A stretch of 64,000 nt of DNA. Origin: Rivibacter sp049446155 (lineage in GTDB: Bacteria > Pseudomonadota > Gammaproteobacteria > Burkholderiales > Burkholderiaceae_C). A program made the position numbers and the translations under genes. This document shows positions 19,199 to 27,720 of this stretch, one piece after another. The DNA lies in assembly GCF_049446155.1 (NCBI RefSeq), contig NZ_JBMSEE010000001.1, positions 558,001 through 622,000 of the forward strand, given 5' to 3'. The notes under the pieces are model-generated. The model was not told the DNA's origin. It worked only from the letters and a program-made list of their open reading frames with translations, and made no database searches. Within the stretch, counting starts at the first letter, position 1, and every line of letters starts with the position of its first letter.

Positions 19199-19756
19199 AT
19201 GACCGCCATGAACGAACAGCAAGCCGCCGAAACCCTGGCCCGCTGGGAGGCCGACGAACGCGCCGTGCGCGCGCGCCTTCACGGCGAGACCGGCTGGGCG
19301 CGGCCCGAACAGGTGATCGGCAAGCCGGGCATGGCGCTGTTCGACGCGATCTTCTCCGGCCAGCTCCCTGCACCACCGATCGGCGAGACGCTGGATTTCC
19401 TGCCGGTCGACATCCGCCCCGGCCGCGCGGTCTTCCAGGGCCGCCCGCTCGAGCGCCACTACAACCCGATGGGCACGGTGCACGGCGGCTGGTTCTGCAC
19501 CCTGCTCGACTCGGCCGTGGGCTGCGCGGTGCATTCGTCGCTGCCGGCGGGCAAGGCCTACACGACACTCGAGCTCAAGGTGAACATCGTGCGCGCACTG
19601 ACGAAGAAGGTGCCGCTGGTGCGCGCCGAAGGCGTGGCGATCCACGTCGGCGGCCAGGTCGCCACCGCTGAGGGCCGCCTCACGGGCCCGGACGGAAAGT
19701 TGTACGCTCACGCGACCACCACGTGTCTCGTGTTCGACTTCCCATCCAAGCAATGA
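19199..19756 (+). CDS. PaaI-type hotdog-fold thioesterase
   Basis: A 185-residue acyl-CoA thioesterase with a 4HBT domain (about 65-175). The motif HYNPMGTVHGGWFCTLLDSA carries the catalytic Asn/Gly-rich loop and Asp typical of PaaI proteins. The first 55 residues are a family-specific N-terminal extension. The substrate is unknown; related proteins cleave aromatic or medium-chain acyl-CoA. It is preceded by GAAGGAG and overlaps the glyoxalase gene by ATGA, so the two are coupled. It shares the divergent operator region with the MarR gene. Confidence 0.9.
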   Translation: MTAMNEQQAAETLARWEADERAVRARLHGETGWARPEQVIGKPGMALFDAIFSGQLPAPPIGETLDFLPVDIRPGRAVFQGRPLERHYNPMGTVHGGWFCTLLDSAVGCAVHSSLPAGKAYTTLELKVNIVRALTKKVPLVRAEGVAIHVGGQVATAEGRLTGPDGKLYAHATTTCLVFDFPSKQ

Positions 19757-20139
19757 GATTGCTCCACACCATGCTGCGCGTCGGCGACCTGCAGCGCTCG
19801 ATCGACTTCTACACGAAGGTGATGGGCATGCAGCTGCTGCGCACCACCGAGCGCCCCGAGCAGCAGTATTCGCTGGCCTTCGTCGGCTACGGCGGCAACC
19901 CGGGCCAGGCCGAGATCGAGCTGACCTACAACCACGGTGTCTCGTCGTACGAACTCGGCACCGCCTACGGGCACATCGCGATCGGCGTGCCCGACGTCTA
20001 CGCGGCCTGCGAGCGCATTCGTGCCGGCGGCGGCGCGGTCACGCGCGAGCCGGGCCCGGTGAAGGGCGGCACGACGGTGATCGCCTTCGTGACCGACCCG
20101 GACGGCTACAAGATCGAGCTGATCGAGCGAGCCGAGTAA
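19753..20139 (+). CDS. gloA: Lactoylglutathione lyase (glyoxalase I)
   Basis: This 128-residue enzyme converts the methylglyoxal-glutathione hemithioacetal to S-lactoylglutathione. It has the compact single-metal-site form, and visible metal or active-site residues are His5 (LLHTMLRV), Glu in AEIELTYN, His in YGHIAIGV and Glu in YKIELIE. This His/Glu set matches the Ni/Co-dependent bacterial class. It overlaps the thioesterase by four bases. Its inclusion in a MarR-controlled unit suggests a role in electrophile stress. Confidence 0.95.
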   Translation: MRLLHTMLRVGDLQRSIDFYTKVMGMQLLRTTERPEQQYSLAFVGYGGNPGQAEIELTYNHGVSSYELGTAYGHIAIGVPDVYAACERIRAGGGAVTREPGPVKGGTTVIAFVTDPDGYKIELIERAE

Positions 20140-20236
20140 GCCAACCGGCCGCGGCGGCACCCTGTGGGTCGGCAGCGAGAATTCTTACCAACGGCCGGCT
20201 TGACAGCCCACGGCGCCCCGCGCCACGCTTGCGGCC

Positions 20237-20872
20237 ATGGGGCTGGATGTTGAAGCGCCGCCGGCAACGGTGGCCGGCGTGCCGGTGCTGCGCGATCCGC
20301 AGGCACTGCTCGAAGCCACGCTGCAAGGCTGGAGCCCGCAGGAAGACCTGTGGGTGTTCGGCTACGCCTCGCTGATCTGGCGGCCCGAGTTCGAGGCGGT
20401 CGAGCGCCGCAGCGCGACCGTTCACGGCTTCCACCGGGCCTTTCGCATGCGTTCGCGCGTCAATCGCGGCACGCCCGACAAGCCCGGTCTCGTGTTCGCG
20501 CTGCTGCCCGGCGGCAGCTGCCGCGGCGTGGTCTATCGCATCGCCCAGGCCGGCGCGCGCGAGCAGCTCGATCGCCTGTGGGCGCGCGAGATGCCCACCG
20601 GCGTCTACGACCCGCGCTGGCTGCGCTGCCAGACGCCCGGCGGCACGGTGCGCGCGCTGGCCTTCACGCTCAGCCGGCGCAGCCCCGCGCATGTCGGCAT
20701 GATTGACGACGCGCAGCTGCTGGCGATCCTGCGCAATGCCAAGGGCCGCTACGGCAGCACGCTGGAGTATCTGGTGCACACGCACCGGTCGCTGCGCGCG
20801 CACGGCATTCGCGACGCCGCGGTCGAGCGCCATGTCGCGCTCGCGCTGCGCAACGGCCTCGTCGAGTCCTGA
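20237..20872 (+). CDS. ChaC-like gamma-glutamylcyclotransferase
   Basis: A 211-residue enzyme that cleaves glutathione to 5-oxoproline and Cys-Gly. The substrate-binding loop reads VFGYASLIWRPEF near residue 40 (YGSLIW in the family), followed by HGFHRAFRMRS and NRGTPDKPGLV. The call is solid at family level. Proximity to gloA gives a small glutathione-related group, but there are 97 bases between them. A TTGACA (20200-20205) lies in that gap, though no good -10 box accompanies it. Confidence 0.92.
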   Translation: MGLDVEAPPATVAGVPVLRDPQALLEATLQGWSPQEDLWVFGYASLIWRPEFEAVERRSATVHGFHRAFRMRSRVNRGTPDKPGLVFALLPGGSCRGVVYRIAQAGAREQLDRLWAREMPTGVYDPRWLRCQTPGGTVRALAFTLSRRSPAHVGMIDDAQLLAILRNAKGRYGSTLEYLVHTHRSLRAHGIRDAAVERHVALALRNGLVES

Positions 20873-20894
20873 GGGCGACAGCGCAGGCTCGCGC

Positions 20895-21587
20895 TCAGGC
20901 CGCCTCGGCCTGCGCGCGGTGCAGCGCCCGGGCAGCCTCGAGGTCGGCGCGCGTGTCGATATCGAACACCACGCCGGCATCGCCGCACTCGAGCGCTTGA
21001 GCCGGATAGCGCCCGAGCAGGCGCCGCGCGCCTTCGTCGCCGCTGAGCGTCGCGAGTTCCGAGTACAGCTCGGCCGCGAAGCCGACCGGATGGCCGCGCC
21101 GACCCTGGTGCTGCGCATAGACGATGGCGTGCTTGGGCAGCTCGCGCGCCAGCGCCACCAGGGTTTGCGAGCGCACCAGCGGCATGTCGCCGGGCAGCAC
21201 CAGCCAGCCGCGCGCATTGGGCCGCGCGGCCACGCCGGCGGCGATCGAATAGCCCATGCCGAGCGGCGCGGCGGCGCTCTCGCCGTCGGCGGCCGGCAGC
21301 AGCACGAGGTCGCGCGCCGCGACGCGCTGCGTCGCCTCGGGCTGCAGCTCGGCCGTCGTCACGACGATCACCGGCAGGTGCGAGGCGAGCGCGCAGTCGA
21401 TCGTCGTGCCGAGCACGGTGGACGCGCCAAACGGCTGCGCGAGCTTGTGCCGCGCATCCGTTGCGCGCTGCGTTGTCGCGTCGCCGGCGAAGCGCTTGCC
21501 GCTCCCCGCCGCGAGCACGATCACCACCGTGCCGTCCCGGCTCACCACCGCCTTCTCCCGCTGAGCGTCCATGCTCCGTACCGCCAT
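20895..21587 (-). CDS. Molybdenum-cofactor nucleotidyltransferase (MocA/MobA-like)
   Basis: A 230-residue GT-A-fold NTP transferase. The nucleotide-binding start VIVLAAGSGKRF is near residue 21, LPGDMPLV carries the metal-binding aspartate, and RRGHPVGF is a conserved substrate loop. Relatives such as MocA attach CMP to molybdopterin for xanthine-oxidase-family enzymes. Its position directly after a molybdoenzyme large subunit on the same strand supports that role. The start may be the ATG at 21587 or one five codons later (21572). The usual partner XdhC is not seen here. Confidence 0.88.
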   Translation of the reverse strand: MAVRSMDAQREKAVVSRDGTVVIVLAAGSGKRFAGDATTQRATDARHKLAQPFGASTVLGTTIDCALASHLPVIVVTTAELQPEATQRVAARDLVLLPAADGESAAAPLGMGYSIAAGVAARPNARGWLVLPGDMPLVRSQTLVALARELPKHAIVYAQHQGRRGHPVGFAAELYSELATLSGDEGARRLLGRYPAQALECGDAGVVFDIDTRADLEAARALHRAQAEAA

Positions 21588-21691
21588 CTCAGCGCTTGCG
21601 ACGCCGTGCAGGAAGTGGTGGCTTCACTTAGGCAGTTCCCCGCCCCCTAAGGCAACTTTGTTCCTAGGTGGAACGCCGCAAGCGAAGCCGC

Positions 21692-23938
21692 TCAGGTCAG
21701 CGTTTCGAACGGCAGCTTGCGCAGCCGCTTGCCGGTCAGCGCCGCCACCGCGTTGGCCACCGCCGGCACGATCACCGGCGTGCCGGGCTCGCCCAGCCCG
21801 GTCGGCGGATCGTTGCTCGGCACGAAATGCACCGCGACCGGGAAGGCGTCGGTGATGCGCGGCGGCGTGTAATCGGTGAACTGGCTCTGCTCGACCTGGC
21901 CGTCCTTGAGCGTGATCTGCGCGCCCGGCAGCGCCATGCCCCAGCCATAGGTCGCACCGCCCTGGATCTGCGCCTCGGCAGCGGTCGGGTTGACCACGGT
22001 GTTGGCATGCACGCCGGCGGTGACGCGATGCACGACCGGACGGCCCTCCTTGATCGACACCTCGGCCACGTAGGCCACGACCGAGCCGAACGACTCGTGC
22101 ACCGCGACGCCGAAGGCCTGGCCGGCCGGCAGCTTGCGCTTGCCGTAGCCCGACTTCTCCACCGCCAGCTTGAGCGCGGCGATGTGACGGCCATGCGTCT
22201 TCGCGTCGTAGCGCGCCAGCCGCCACGCGACCGGATCCTGCCCCGCGGCACGCGCCACTTCGTCGGCCAGGGTTTCCATCACGAACGCGGTGTGCGTGTG
22301 GCCGACCGAGCGCCACCACAGCACCGGCACCGGCACTTCCGGGTGCGTGACGCGAAGGCGCAGCGGCACGCCGTAGGTGTTCTCGACCACGCCCTCGGTC
22401 ATCGTGTGGTCGACGCCGTCCTTGACGAGGAACTGCTCGAACGGCGAGCCCTTGATGATCGATTGGCCGACGATGGCGTGGTCCCACTTGATCACGTTGC
22501 CGTTGCCGTCGAGGCCGATCTCGGCGCGGTGCACGTGCATCGGGCGGTAGTAGCCGCCCTTGATGTCGTCCTCGCGGCTCCACATCACGCGCAGCGGGCC
22601 GCCGTTCGCGCCGCCCTTCTCCTTCCAGGCCTTGGCGATCTGCGCGGCTTCGCGCAGGTAGTCGGAGCTCGGCACCGCGCGCCGGCCGAAGCCGCCGCCG
22701 GCCGGCAGCGTGTTGAGCGTGACCTGCTCGGGCTTGAGGCCCAGGGTCTGCGCGATCGCCATCTGATCGATGGTCTGGAACTGCGTGCCGGCCCACACCG
22801 TCGCGCGGCCGTCGCCGAGGTCGAAGGTGGCGTTCAACGGCTCCATCGGCGCGTGCGCAAGGTAGGGCAGCTCGTACTCGGCGACGATGGTCTTGCTCGG
22901 CACCACGGTGATCGCCGGCCCGGCCTCGCGCGCGGTCAGCTTGGGCGACTTGGCCTCGGCCTTGAACTGCTCGAACAGCTGATCGCTCGAGACGCCGGCG
23001 CTCGCACCCGGCTTCCACTGCACCTTGAGCGCGTCGCGGCCCTGCTTGGCCGGCCAGTAGCCGGTGGCCACCACCGCGAGGCCGCTGCCGCCGCGGTCGG
23101 TGGGCACCTGCAGCACCTCGAGCACGCCGGGGATGGCCTTGGCCGCGCTGGCATCGAAGCTCTCGACCTGGCCGCCGAAGGTCGGCGCGCGCATCAGCAC
23201 CGCGGTCTTCATGCCGGGCAGGCGCATGTCGATGCCGTAGTTCTTCTTGCCGCCGGCGCCCGCCACCGCGTCCAGCCGCCGCTGGCCGCGGCCGATGATG
23301 CGAAAGTCCTTCGGCTCCTTCAGCGTGACCTTCTGGGGCACGGGCTGACGCGCGGCCGACTCGGCCAGCGAGGCATAGCTCGCCTTGCGGTTGCCCGAGA
23401 TCACGTGGCCTTTCTCGGTGCGGCAGGCCTGGACGTCCACGCCCCACTGCTGGGCCGCGGCCGACACCAGCATCGCGCGCGCCGCAGCGCCGATCTCGCG
23501 GTGCTGCTGCCAGGAGTGCGCGACCGCCGTCGAGCCGCCGGTCATCTGGATGCCGAACAGCGGATCCTTGTAGGCCTCGCCGGCCGGCGCGAGGCTGGCG
23601 CGCACCTGCGACCAGTCGAGGTCCATCTCCTCGGCCACCAGCATCGGCAGCGAGGTCAGCGCGCCCTGGCCGAAGTCGAGCCGGTTGACGCGCACCTCGA
23701 CCGTGTTGTCGGGGTTGATCTTGATGAAGGCGTTCGGGTTGGCCGGCGGCTTGGCCGCGGGCGCCGGCGCATCGGCCGCCTGCGCGTCGAGCGCGAAAGA
23801 GAAGGTCAGGCCGCCGGCGGCCGCGCTGGCGGCGAGGAAGCCGCGCCGGTTCACTTCGCCGCCGCGCCACGCTTGTGCGGCCGAAGCGTCGATCTCGCTC
23901 GCGCCGCCCAGGCGGCGCACCATCGTCTCGAGGCTCAT
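21692..23938 (-). CDS. iorB: Isoquinoline 1-oxidoreductase-like molybdopterin-binding large subunit
   Basis: A 748-residue catalytic subunit of the xanthine-oxidase family. A twin-arginine-type signal (NRRGFLAASAAAGG near residue 30, then a hydrophobic stretch ending DAQA) predicts a periplasmic enzyme. Molybdopterin-binding features include GGGFGRRAVPSSDYLREA and, near the C-terminus, GLGEPGTPVIVPAVANAV. The start MSLETMVRRLGG is chosen because upstream sequence belongs to the small-subunit gene. The real substrate could be an aldehyde or an N-heterocycle, since sequence does not decide. It lies 26 bases after the 2Fe-2S subunit gene. Confidence 0.92.
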   Translation of the reverse strand: MSLETMVRRLGGASEIDASAAQAWRGGEVNRRGFLAASAAAGGLTFSFALDAQAADAPAPAAKPPANPNAFIKINPDNTVEVRVNRLDFGQGALTSLPMLVAEEMDLDWSQVRASLAPAGEAYKDPLFGIQMTGGSTAVAHSWQQHREIGAAARAMLVSAAAQQWGVDVQACRTEKGHVISGNRKASYASLAESAARQPVPQKVTLKEPKDFRIIGRGQRRLDAVAGAGGKKNYGIDMRLPGMKTAVLMRAPTFGGQVESFDASAAKAIPGVLEVLQVPTDRGGSGLAVVATGYWPAKQGRDALKVQWKPGASAGVSSDQLFEQFKAEAKSPKLTAREAGPAITVVPSKTIVAEYELPYLAHAPMEPLNATFDLGDGRATVWAGTQFQTIDQMAIAQTLGLKPEQVTLNTLPAGGGFGRRAVPSSDYLREAAQIAKAWKEKGGANGGPLRVMWSREDDIKGGYYRPMHVHRAEIGLDGNGNVIKWDHAIVGQSIIKGSPFEQFLVKDGVDHTMTEGVVENTYGVPLRLRVTHPEVPVPVLWWRSVGHTHTAFVMETLADEVARAAGQDPVAWRLARYDAKTHGRHIAALKLAVEKSGYGKRKLPAGQAFGVAVHESFGSVVAYVAEVSIKEGRPVVHRVTAGVHANTVVNPTAAEAQIQGGATYGWGMALPGAQITLKDGQVEQSQFTDYTPPRITDAFPVAVHFVPSNDPPTGLGEPGTPVIVPAVANAVAALTGKRLRKLPFETLT

Positions 23939-23964
23939 CTCGGTGTTCCTTTGCGTGTGCGTGT

Positions 23965-24426
23965 TCAGGCCAGCGAGCGCGCGGCGTCGTGGATCGCGGC
24001 GCGGATGCGCTGGTAGGTGCCGCAGCGGCAGACGTTGCCGGCCATGGCCGCGTCGATGTCGGCGTCGCTCGGCTTCTTGTTGGTCGACAAGAGACCGATC
24101 GCGCTCATGATCTGGCCGCTCTGGCAGTAGCCGCACTGCGCAACGTCGTGCTTGATCCATGCGGCCTGCACCGCCTTGCCGACCTTGCCGGCGCCGGCGG
24201 CCTCGATCGTGGTGACCTTCTGCCCCGCCACCGACGAGACCGGCAGCACGCACGAGCGCGTGGCTTGGCCGTTGAGGTGCACCGTGCAGGCGCCGCAGGC
24301 GGCGACACCGCAGCCGAATTTGGTGCCGGTCATGCCCAGCTCGTCGCGCAGGGTCCAGAGCAAGGGCGTGGTCGGCTCGACGTCGACGGTCGTCGGCTTG
24401 CCATTCAGCGTGAACTGGGTTGTCAT
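23965..24426 (-). CDS. iorA: 2Fe-2S subunit of isoquinoline 1-oxidoreductase-like enzyme
   Basis: A 153-residue iron-sulphur subunit. The N-terminal plant-type ferredoxin cluster uses CGVAACGACTVH and a later Cys (SCVLPV). The C-terminal helical domain holds the second cluster with CGYCQSGQIMS and NVCRCGTYQRI. It transfers electrons from the molybdenum centre of the following subunit. It is the first gene of the three-gene unit iorA-iorB-mocA and is divergent from pdxH across 130 bases. The start at 24426 is supported by the conserved FTLNGKPTTVDV beginning. Confidence 0.95.
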   Translation of the reverse strand: MTTQFTLNGKPTTVDVEPTTPLLWTLRDELGMTGTKFGCGVAACGACTVHLNGQATRSCVLPVSSVAGQKVTTIEAAGAGKVGKAVQAAWIKHDVAQCGYCQSGQIMSAIGLLSTNKKPSDADIDAAMAGNVCRCGTYQRIRAAIHDAARSLA

Positions 24427-24556
24427 TTCCGAAAACACCTCCGCGTGTGGAAGGCGTGGACTGTGCTCGCGATGCGCGCAGCTTGCAGGACGGCGCTCAA
24501 TCCCGAGCGCGCCGCAGGGAATCGCACCACTCGAGAGCGCTTCTACACTGCAAGCC

Positions 24557-25195
24557 ATGAAGGACATTGCCGATCTGCGCAAGAGCTACGAGCGCGCGGA
24601 ACTCGACGAGGCGCGCGCCGCTTCGGCGCCGCTGGCGCAGTTCAAGGCCTGGTTCGACGAGGCGCTCGCGGCCAAGCTGCCCGAGCCCAATGCGATGACG
24701 CTGGCCACCGTCGGTGCCGACGGTCGGCCGTCGACGCGCATCGTGCTGGTCAAGGGCTTCGACGAGCGCGGCATCGTGTGGTACACGAACTACCGCAGCC
24801 GCAAGGGCCGCGAGCTGGAGGTCCATCCGTTCGCGGCGCTGCAGTTCCACTGGGTCGAGCTCGAGCGCGTGGTGCGCATCGAGGGCCGCGTGGAGAAGAC
24901 CAGCGCCGAAGAGTCCGACGCCTACTTCGCCTCGCGTCCGCTCGACTCGCGCCTGGGCGCCTGGGCCTCCCCGCAAAGCGAGACCATCGCCTCGCGCGCG
25001 GTGCTGGTTGCCAATGCCGCCAAGGCCGCGGCCCAGCACGGCCTGCACCCGCCGCGCCCGCCGCACTGGGGCGGCTTTCGGCTGCTGCCGGACCGCTGGG
25101 AGTTCTGGCAGGGTCGCAAGAGCCGGCTGCACGACCGGCTCGTCTATGCGCTGCAAGCCGACGGCAGCTGGCAGCGCACGCGACTCGCGCCCTAG
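24557..25195 (+). CDS. pdxH: Pyridoxine/pyridoxamine 5'-phosphate oxidase
   Basis: This FMN-dependent enzyme makes pyridoxal 5'-phosphate, the last step of vitamin B6 synthesis and salvage. At 212 residues it is standard length. It has MTLATVGADGRPSTRIVLVKG (FMN binding, given in part), YTNYRSRKGREL, and the C-terminal signature WEFWQGRKSRLHDR. The start MKDIADLRKSYE matches the family N-terminus. It converges on the TonB-receptor gene, and their stop codons overlap in the four bases CTAG. Confidence 0.97.
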   Translation: MKDIADLRKSYERAELDEARAASAPLAQFKAWFDEALAAKLPEPNAMTLATVGADGRPSTRIVLVKGFDERGIVWYTNYRSRKGRELEVHPFAALQFHWVELERVVRIEGRVEKTSAEESDAYFASRPLDSRLGAWASPQSETIASRAVLVANAAKAAAQHGLHPPRPPHWGGFRLLPDRWEFWQGRKSRLHDRLVYALQADGSWQRTRLAP

Positions 25196-27219
25196 AACGT
25201 CAATCGCACCCCGGCACTGAGGCTGCGCCCCGGCAGCGGCGAGAGCGGACGCACCGTGCCGATCGTCGATGCGTTGTAGGCCAGCTCGTCGGTCACGTTG
25301 TCGAGCTTGACGTAGAACAGTCCGCTGGTCGGTCCGGCGTCGAACGGCCGGCTGAGCGCGAGGTTGAGCAGCGTGTAGCTCGGCGTCGCGACGTCGTCGC
25401 TCGGCACGCGGTCTTGTTTGAAGGCGTGGCGCAGGTCGGTGCGCAGCGTCCAGCCGGCGATGCCCCAGCTGGCGCCCAGGCCCACGCGCAGCGGCGCGAT
25501 GCGCGGCAGCGGCTCCCCATTGCTGCGATCGTCCGCGCGCACCCAGTCGAGCTGCGCGTCGAGGTCGAGCGTGTGCTGCGCGCCCTCGAATGCGCGCCAG
25601 CCGCCTTGCAGCTCGCCACCGACGAAGCGCGCCTTGACGCCGTGGTAGGCGTAGACCGGCAGTTCCTCGCCTTCGTCATTGACGACCGGCGGCTCGCCGG
25701 TCGCGAACAGCGCGATGTAGTTCGAGAACTGGCTGACGAAGACGTTGGCCTTGAAGTGAGCGCGGCCGCGCTGCCATTGCGTGCCGAGGTCGAGCGTGGT
25801 GCCGCGCTCCTTGCGCTGGTCGAGGTCGCCGCGCTCGAACGTCCCGGTCGCGACGTGCGCGCCATTGGCGTAGAGCTCGTAGAGCGTCGGCGCACGCTCG
25901 GTGTAGGCGAGGTTGCCGGTCCACTTCCACTCGGCGTTCAGCGGCCACACGGCGCCGAGCGCGGCACTGCCGGTCGTGAAGTCGCGGCCGGTCGCCGCAC
26001 CGAAGCGCGGGTCGGCGCTGACGTCGTCGCCCTTGGAATCGACGCTGGTGCGCTCGACGCGCGCGCCGTAGGTCAGCTTGCCGGCGCCGACGGCCTGCTC
26101 CTCGAACACGAACAGCGCGCCCTGGCGCGTGCGCGTGCTGGGCACGAAGGCCTCCTCGCCGAGCGCCTGGAAGCGCGCGTTCTCGGCCTGCCCGCCGATC
26201 ACGCCCTTGAGTCCGCCGATCGGTGCGTGCTCGAGCTCGAAGCGGGCATCCGTGCCCTGATTCGTGAAGGTCGTGCCGACTTCGCCCGTGCCCTCGATTT
26301 CGCGGTGCTCGTAGTCGGTGAACTGCACGCGTCCGCGCACGGCGCGCACCGCGCCGTCGGCATCGCGCCACTCGCCGGCGAGCGCGAGCTTGTCGCGCTT
26401 CATGCGGATCGTCACGTCGTCCTCGGCGACCACACCGTAGTCGTTGCGGTAGGTGTCGACCGCGGCGCCGAGATAGCCGTGCTCGCCGACCCACGACGCG
26501 CCGAGCGCACCGCCCTTGGCGTCGCTGGCCGAATTGACGATGCGCTCGGCGCGCGTCGTGCCGCCGGCCCCGTCGGGGCGGTCGTAGTCGGGTGTGCGGG
26601 TGTCGTCGGTCTTGCGACCGTAGGCGTCGGCGTGCAGCGCGAAGCCGTTGCCGCCGGCATCGACCGAGGCCACGGCCGCGCGTTCGTCGGCCGCGCCGCC
26701 GCCGCGCAGTTCGAGCGCACCCGAGACGCCCGGCTGCGGCGCGGACGGGATGCGGTTGTCCATCACGTTGACCACGCCGCCGACGGCGCTGCCGCCGTAC
26801 AGCAGCGCGGCCGGACCGCGCAGCACCTCGATGCGCGTGACCAGCAGCGGCTCGAGCGGCACGGCATGGTCGAAGCTCAGCGACGAGGCATCGAGCGAGG
26901 CGCCGGCGTTGTTGAGCACGCGGATGCGGTCGCCGTCGAAGCCGCGGATCACCGGCCGGTTGGCGTTGGGGCCGAAGTAGCTCGCGCTCATGCCTGGCTG
27001 CGTGGCGAGCGTCTCGCCGAGCGTGGAGGCGCGGCGCAGCACGAGTTCGGGGCCGGTGAGCACGCTCGAGGGCGTCGCGATCTCGTCGCTGGCCAGCGGG
27101 TTGCCGGTGACGACCACGTCCGGCAGCGTGGCGGCGGGTGCGGCATCCTGGGCCGCGGCGGCAAGGGGCAGCGCCGCGATGGCCAGGGCCAGCGGCGTGA
27201 AACGGTGTTTGAAGTTCAT
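25192..27219 (-). CDS. TonB-dependent outer-membrane receptor, ZnuD-like
   Basis: A 675-residue receptor. A signal peptide (1-23, cleaved after AAAAQ-type residues) is followed by a TonB box-like PDVVVTG. The plug domain (about 45-160) has NRPVIRGFDGDRIRVLNN and VEVLRGPAALLYGG, then a 22-strand barrel ends in the typical terminal phenylalanine (LSAGVRLTF). The plug and the YGVVAEDDVTIRM region resemble the ZnuD family, which imports zinc. The extracellular loops lack the strong histidine clusters of neisserial ZnuD, and I see no AT-rich Zur box upstream. Zinc is therefore a guess. It follows a small exported protein gene after 125 bases. Confidence 0.9.
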   Translation of the reverse strand: MNFKHRFTPLALAIAALPLAAAAQDAAPAATLPDVVVTGNPLASDEIATPSSVLTGPELVLRRASTLGETLATQPGMSASYFGPNANRPVIRGFDGDRIRVLNNAGASLDASSLSFDHAVPLEPLLVTRIEVLRGPAALLYGGSAVGGVVNVMDNRIPSAPQPGVSGALELRGGGAADERAAVASVDAGGNGFALHADAYGRKTDDTRTPDYDRPDGAGGTTRAERIVNSASDAKGGALGASWVGEHGYLGAAVDTYRNDYGVVAEDDVTIRMKRDKLALAGEWRDADGAVRAVRGRVQFTDYEHREIEGTGEVGTTFTNQGTDARFELEHAPIGGLKGVIGGQAENARFQALGEEAFVPSTRTRQGALFVFEEQAVGAGKLTYGARVERTSVDSKGDDVSADPRFGAATGRDFTTGSAALGAVWPLNAEWKWTGNLAYTERAPTLYELYANGAHVATGTFERGDLDQRKERGTTLDLGTQWQRGRAHFKANVFVSQFSNYIALFATGEPPVVNDEGEELPVYAYHGVKARFVGGELQGGWRAFEGAQHTLDLDAQLDWVRADDRSNGEPLPRIAPLRVGLGASWGIAGWTLRTDLRHAFKQDRVPSDDVATPSYTLLNLALSRPFDAGPTSGLFYVKLDNVTDELAYNASTIGTVRPLSPLPGRSLSAGVRLTF

Positions 27220-27326
27220 GGCAGGTGGCGCGGCCGCCAGGGCTGCGCGGGATCCGTTCGGGAAGGCCGAGCGCGCGCGGCGGCAGGGCCGCGGCGCACT
27301 CGAGGCGAAAGCTCAGCGGGAATCGA

Positions 27327-27343
27327 CGCGCCGCAGCGGCGCG
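27327..27343. promoter_or_regulatory. Hairpin between the small exported protein and the TonB receptor gene
   Basis: CGCGCCGC (27327-27334) and GCGGCGCG (27336-27343) pair perfectly around a single base, immediately after the small gene's stop on the minus strand. A T-tract is absent. It may attenuate or process the transcript before the receptor gene. Confidence 0.45.
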
Positions 27344-27344
27344 C

Positions 27345-27710
27345 TCAGGCCTGCGGCGGAGCGCGGGCCTGGTAGTGCCGCGACGGCTCGGCGAGCCGCG
27401 CGACGACGACCGCCGTCGACGGCGGCACGCGCACGAGGGCGGGCAGCGCCAGCGCGGGCGCCGCGGCAGGCAGCCGCTCGGCATGGAACAGGTGGTCGAT
27501 CAGCCGGCACTCGACCGAGCCGGCGGCGTGGCCGCCCCCGCTCGAGGCCTGGCCGGCCGCCGTAGCGACCGTTTCCGCGCCCAGCGCATGCAGCGCGCGG
27601 TGCCAGCTGCCAAAGCCCTGCGCGCTCAGCAGCGCGAACGCCAGCGCGAACGCCAGCCACGCCGGCAGGCGCCGGGCGGCTCGGATCGGCGGTTCGCGGT
27701 GCGCGTTCAT
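27345..27710 (-). CDS. Small membrane or exported protein upstream of TonB receptor, function unknown
   Basis: A 121-residue protein I cannot assign with confidence. One hydrophobic segment (about 17-33, LPAWLAFALAFALLSAQGF) may be a signal peptide or anchor. It is followed by a short region with several histidines and one cysteine (SWHRALHAL, GGGHAAGSVECRLIDHLFHAE) and a Pro/Ala-rich end, ARAPPQA. The Cys-Leu-Asp-His pattern and the ARAPP-type end recall DUF2946-like small proteins found near metal-uptake receptors, and this is from memory. It starts ten bases after msrA and precedes the receptor gene, so an accessory role in metal uptake is plausible. Confidence 0.7.
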   Translation of the reverse strand: MNAHREPPIRAARRLPAWLAFALAFALLSAQGFGSWHRALHALGAETVATAAGQASSGGGHAAGSVECRLIDHLFHAERLPAAAPALALPALVRVPPSTAVVVARLAEPSRHYQARAPPQA

Positions 27711-27720
27711 CGTCGTGGCA

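Noticed and set aside
20200..20228. Promoter TTGACA before chaC
   Set aside because: A perfect -35 but the bases 16-18 downstream (CCACGC) do not resemble a -10 box.
21624..23870. A 748-codon open frame on the minus strand, the same length as iorB
   Set aside because: It is an Arg/Ala/Gly-rich shadow of the iorB frame with no family motifs; equal length is coincidence.
27220..27344. Zur box before the ZnuD-like receptor
   Set aside because: The spacer is GC-rich with only a GC hairpin; no AT-rich Zur-type palindrome is visible there or before msrA.
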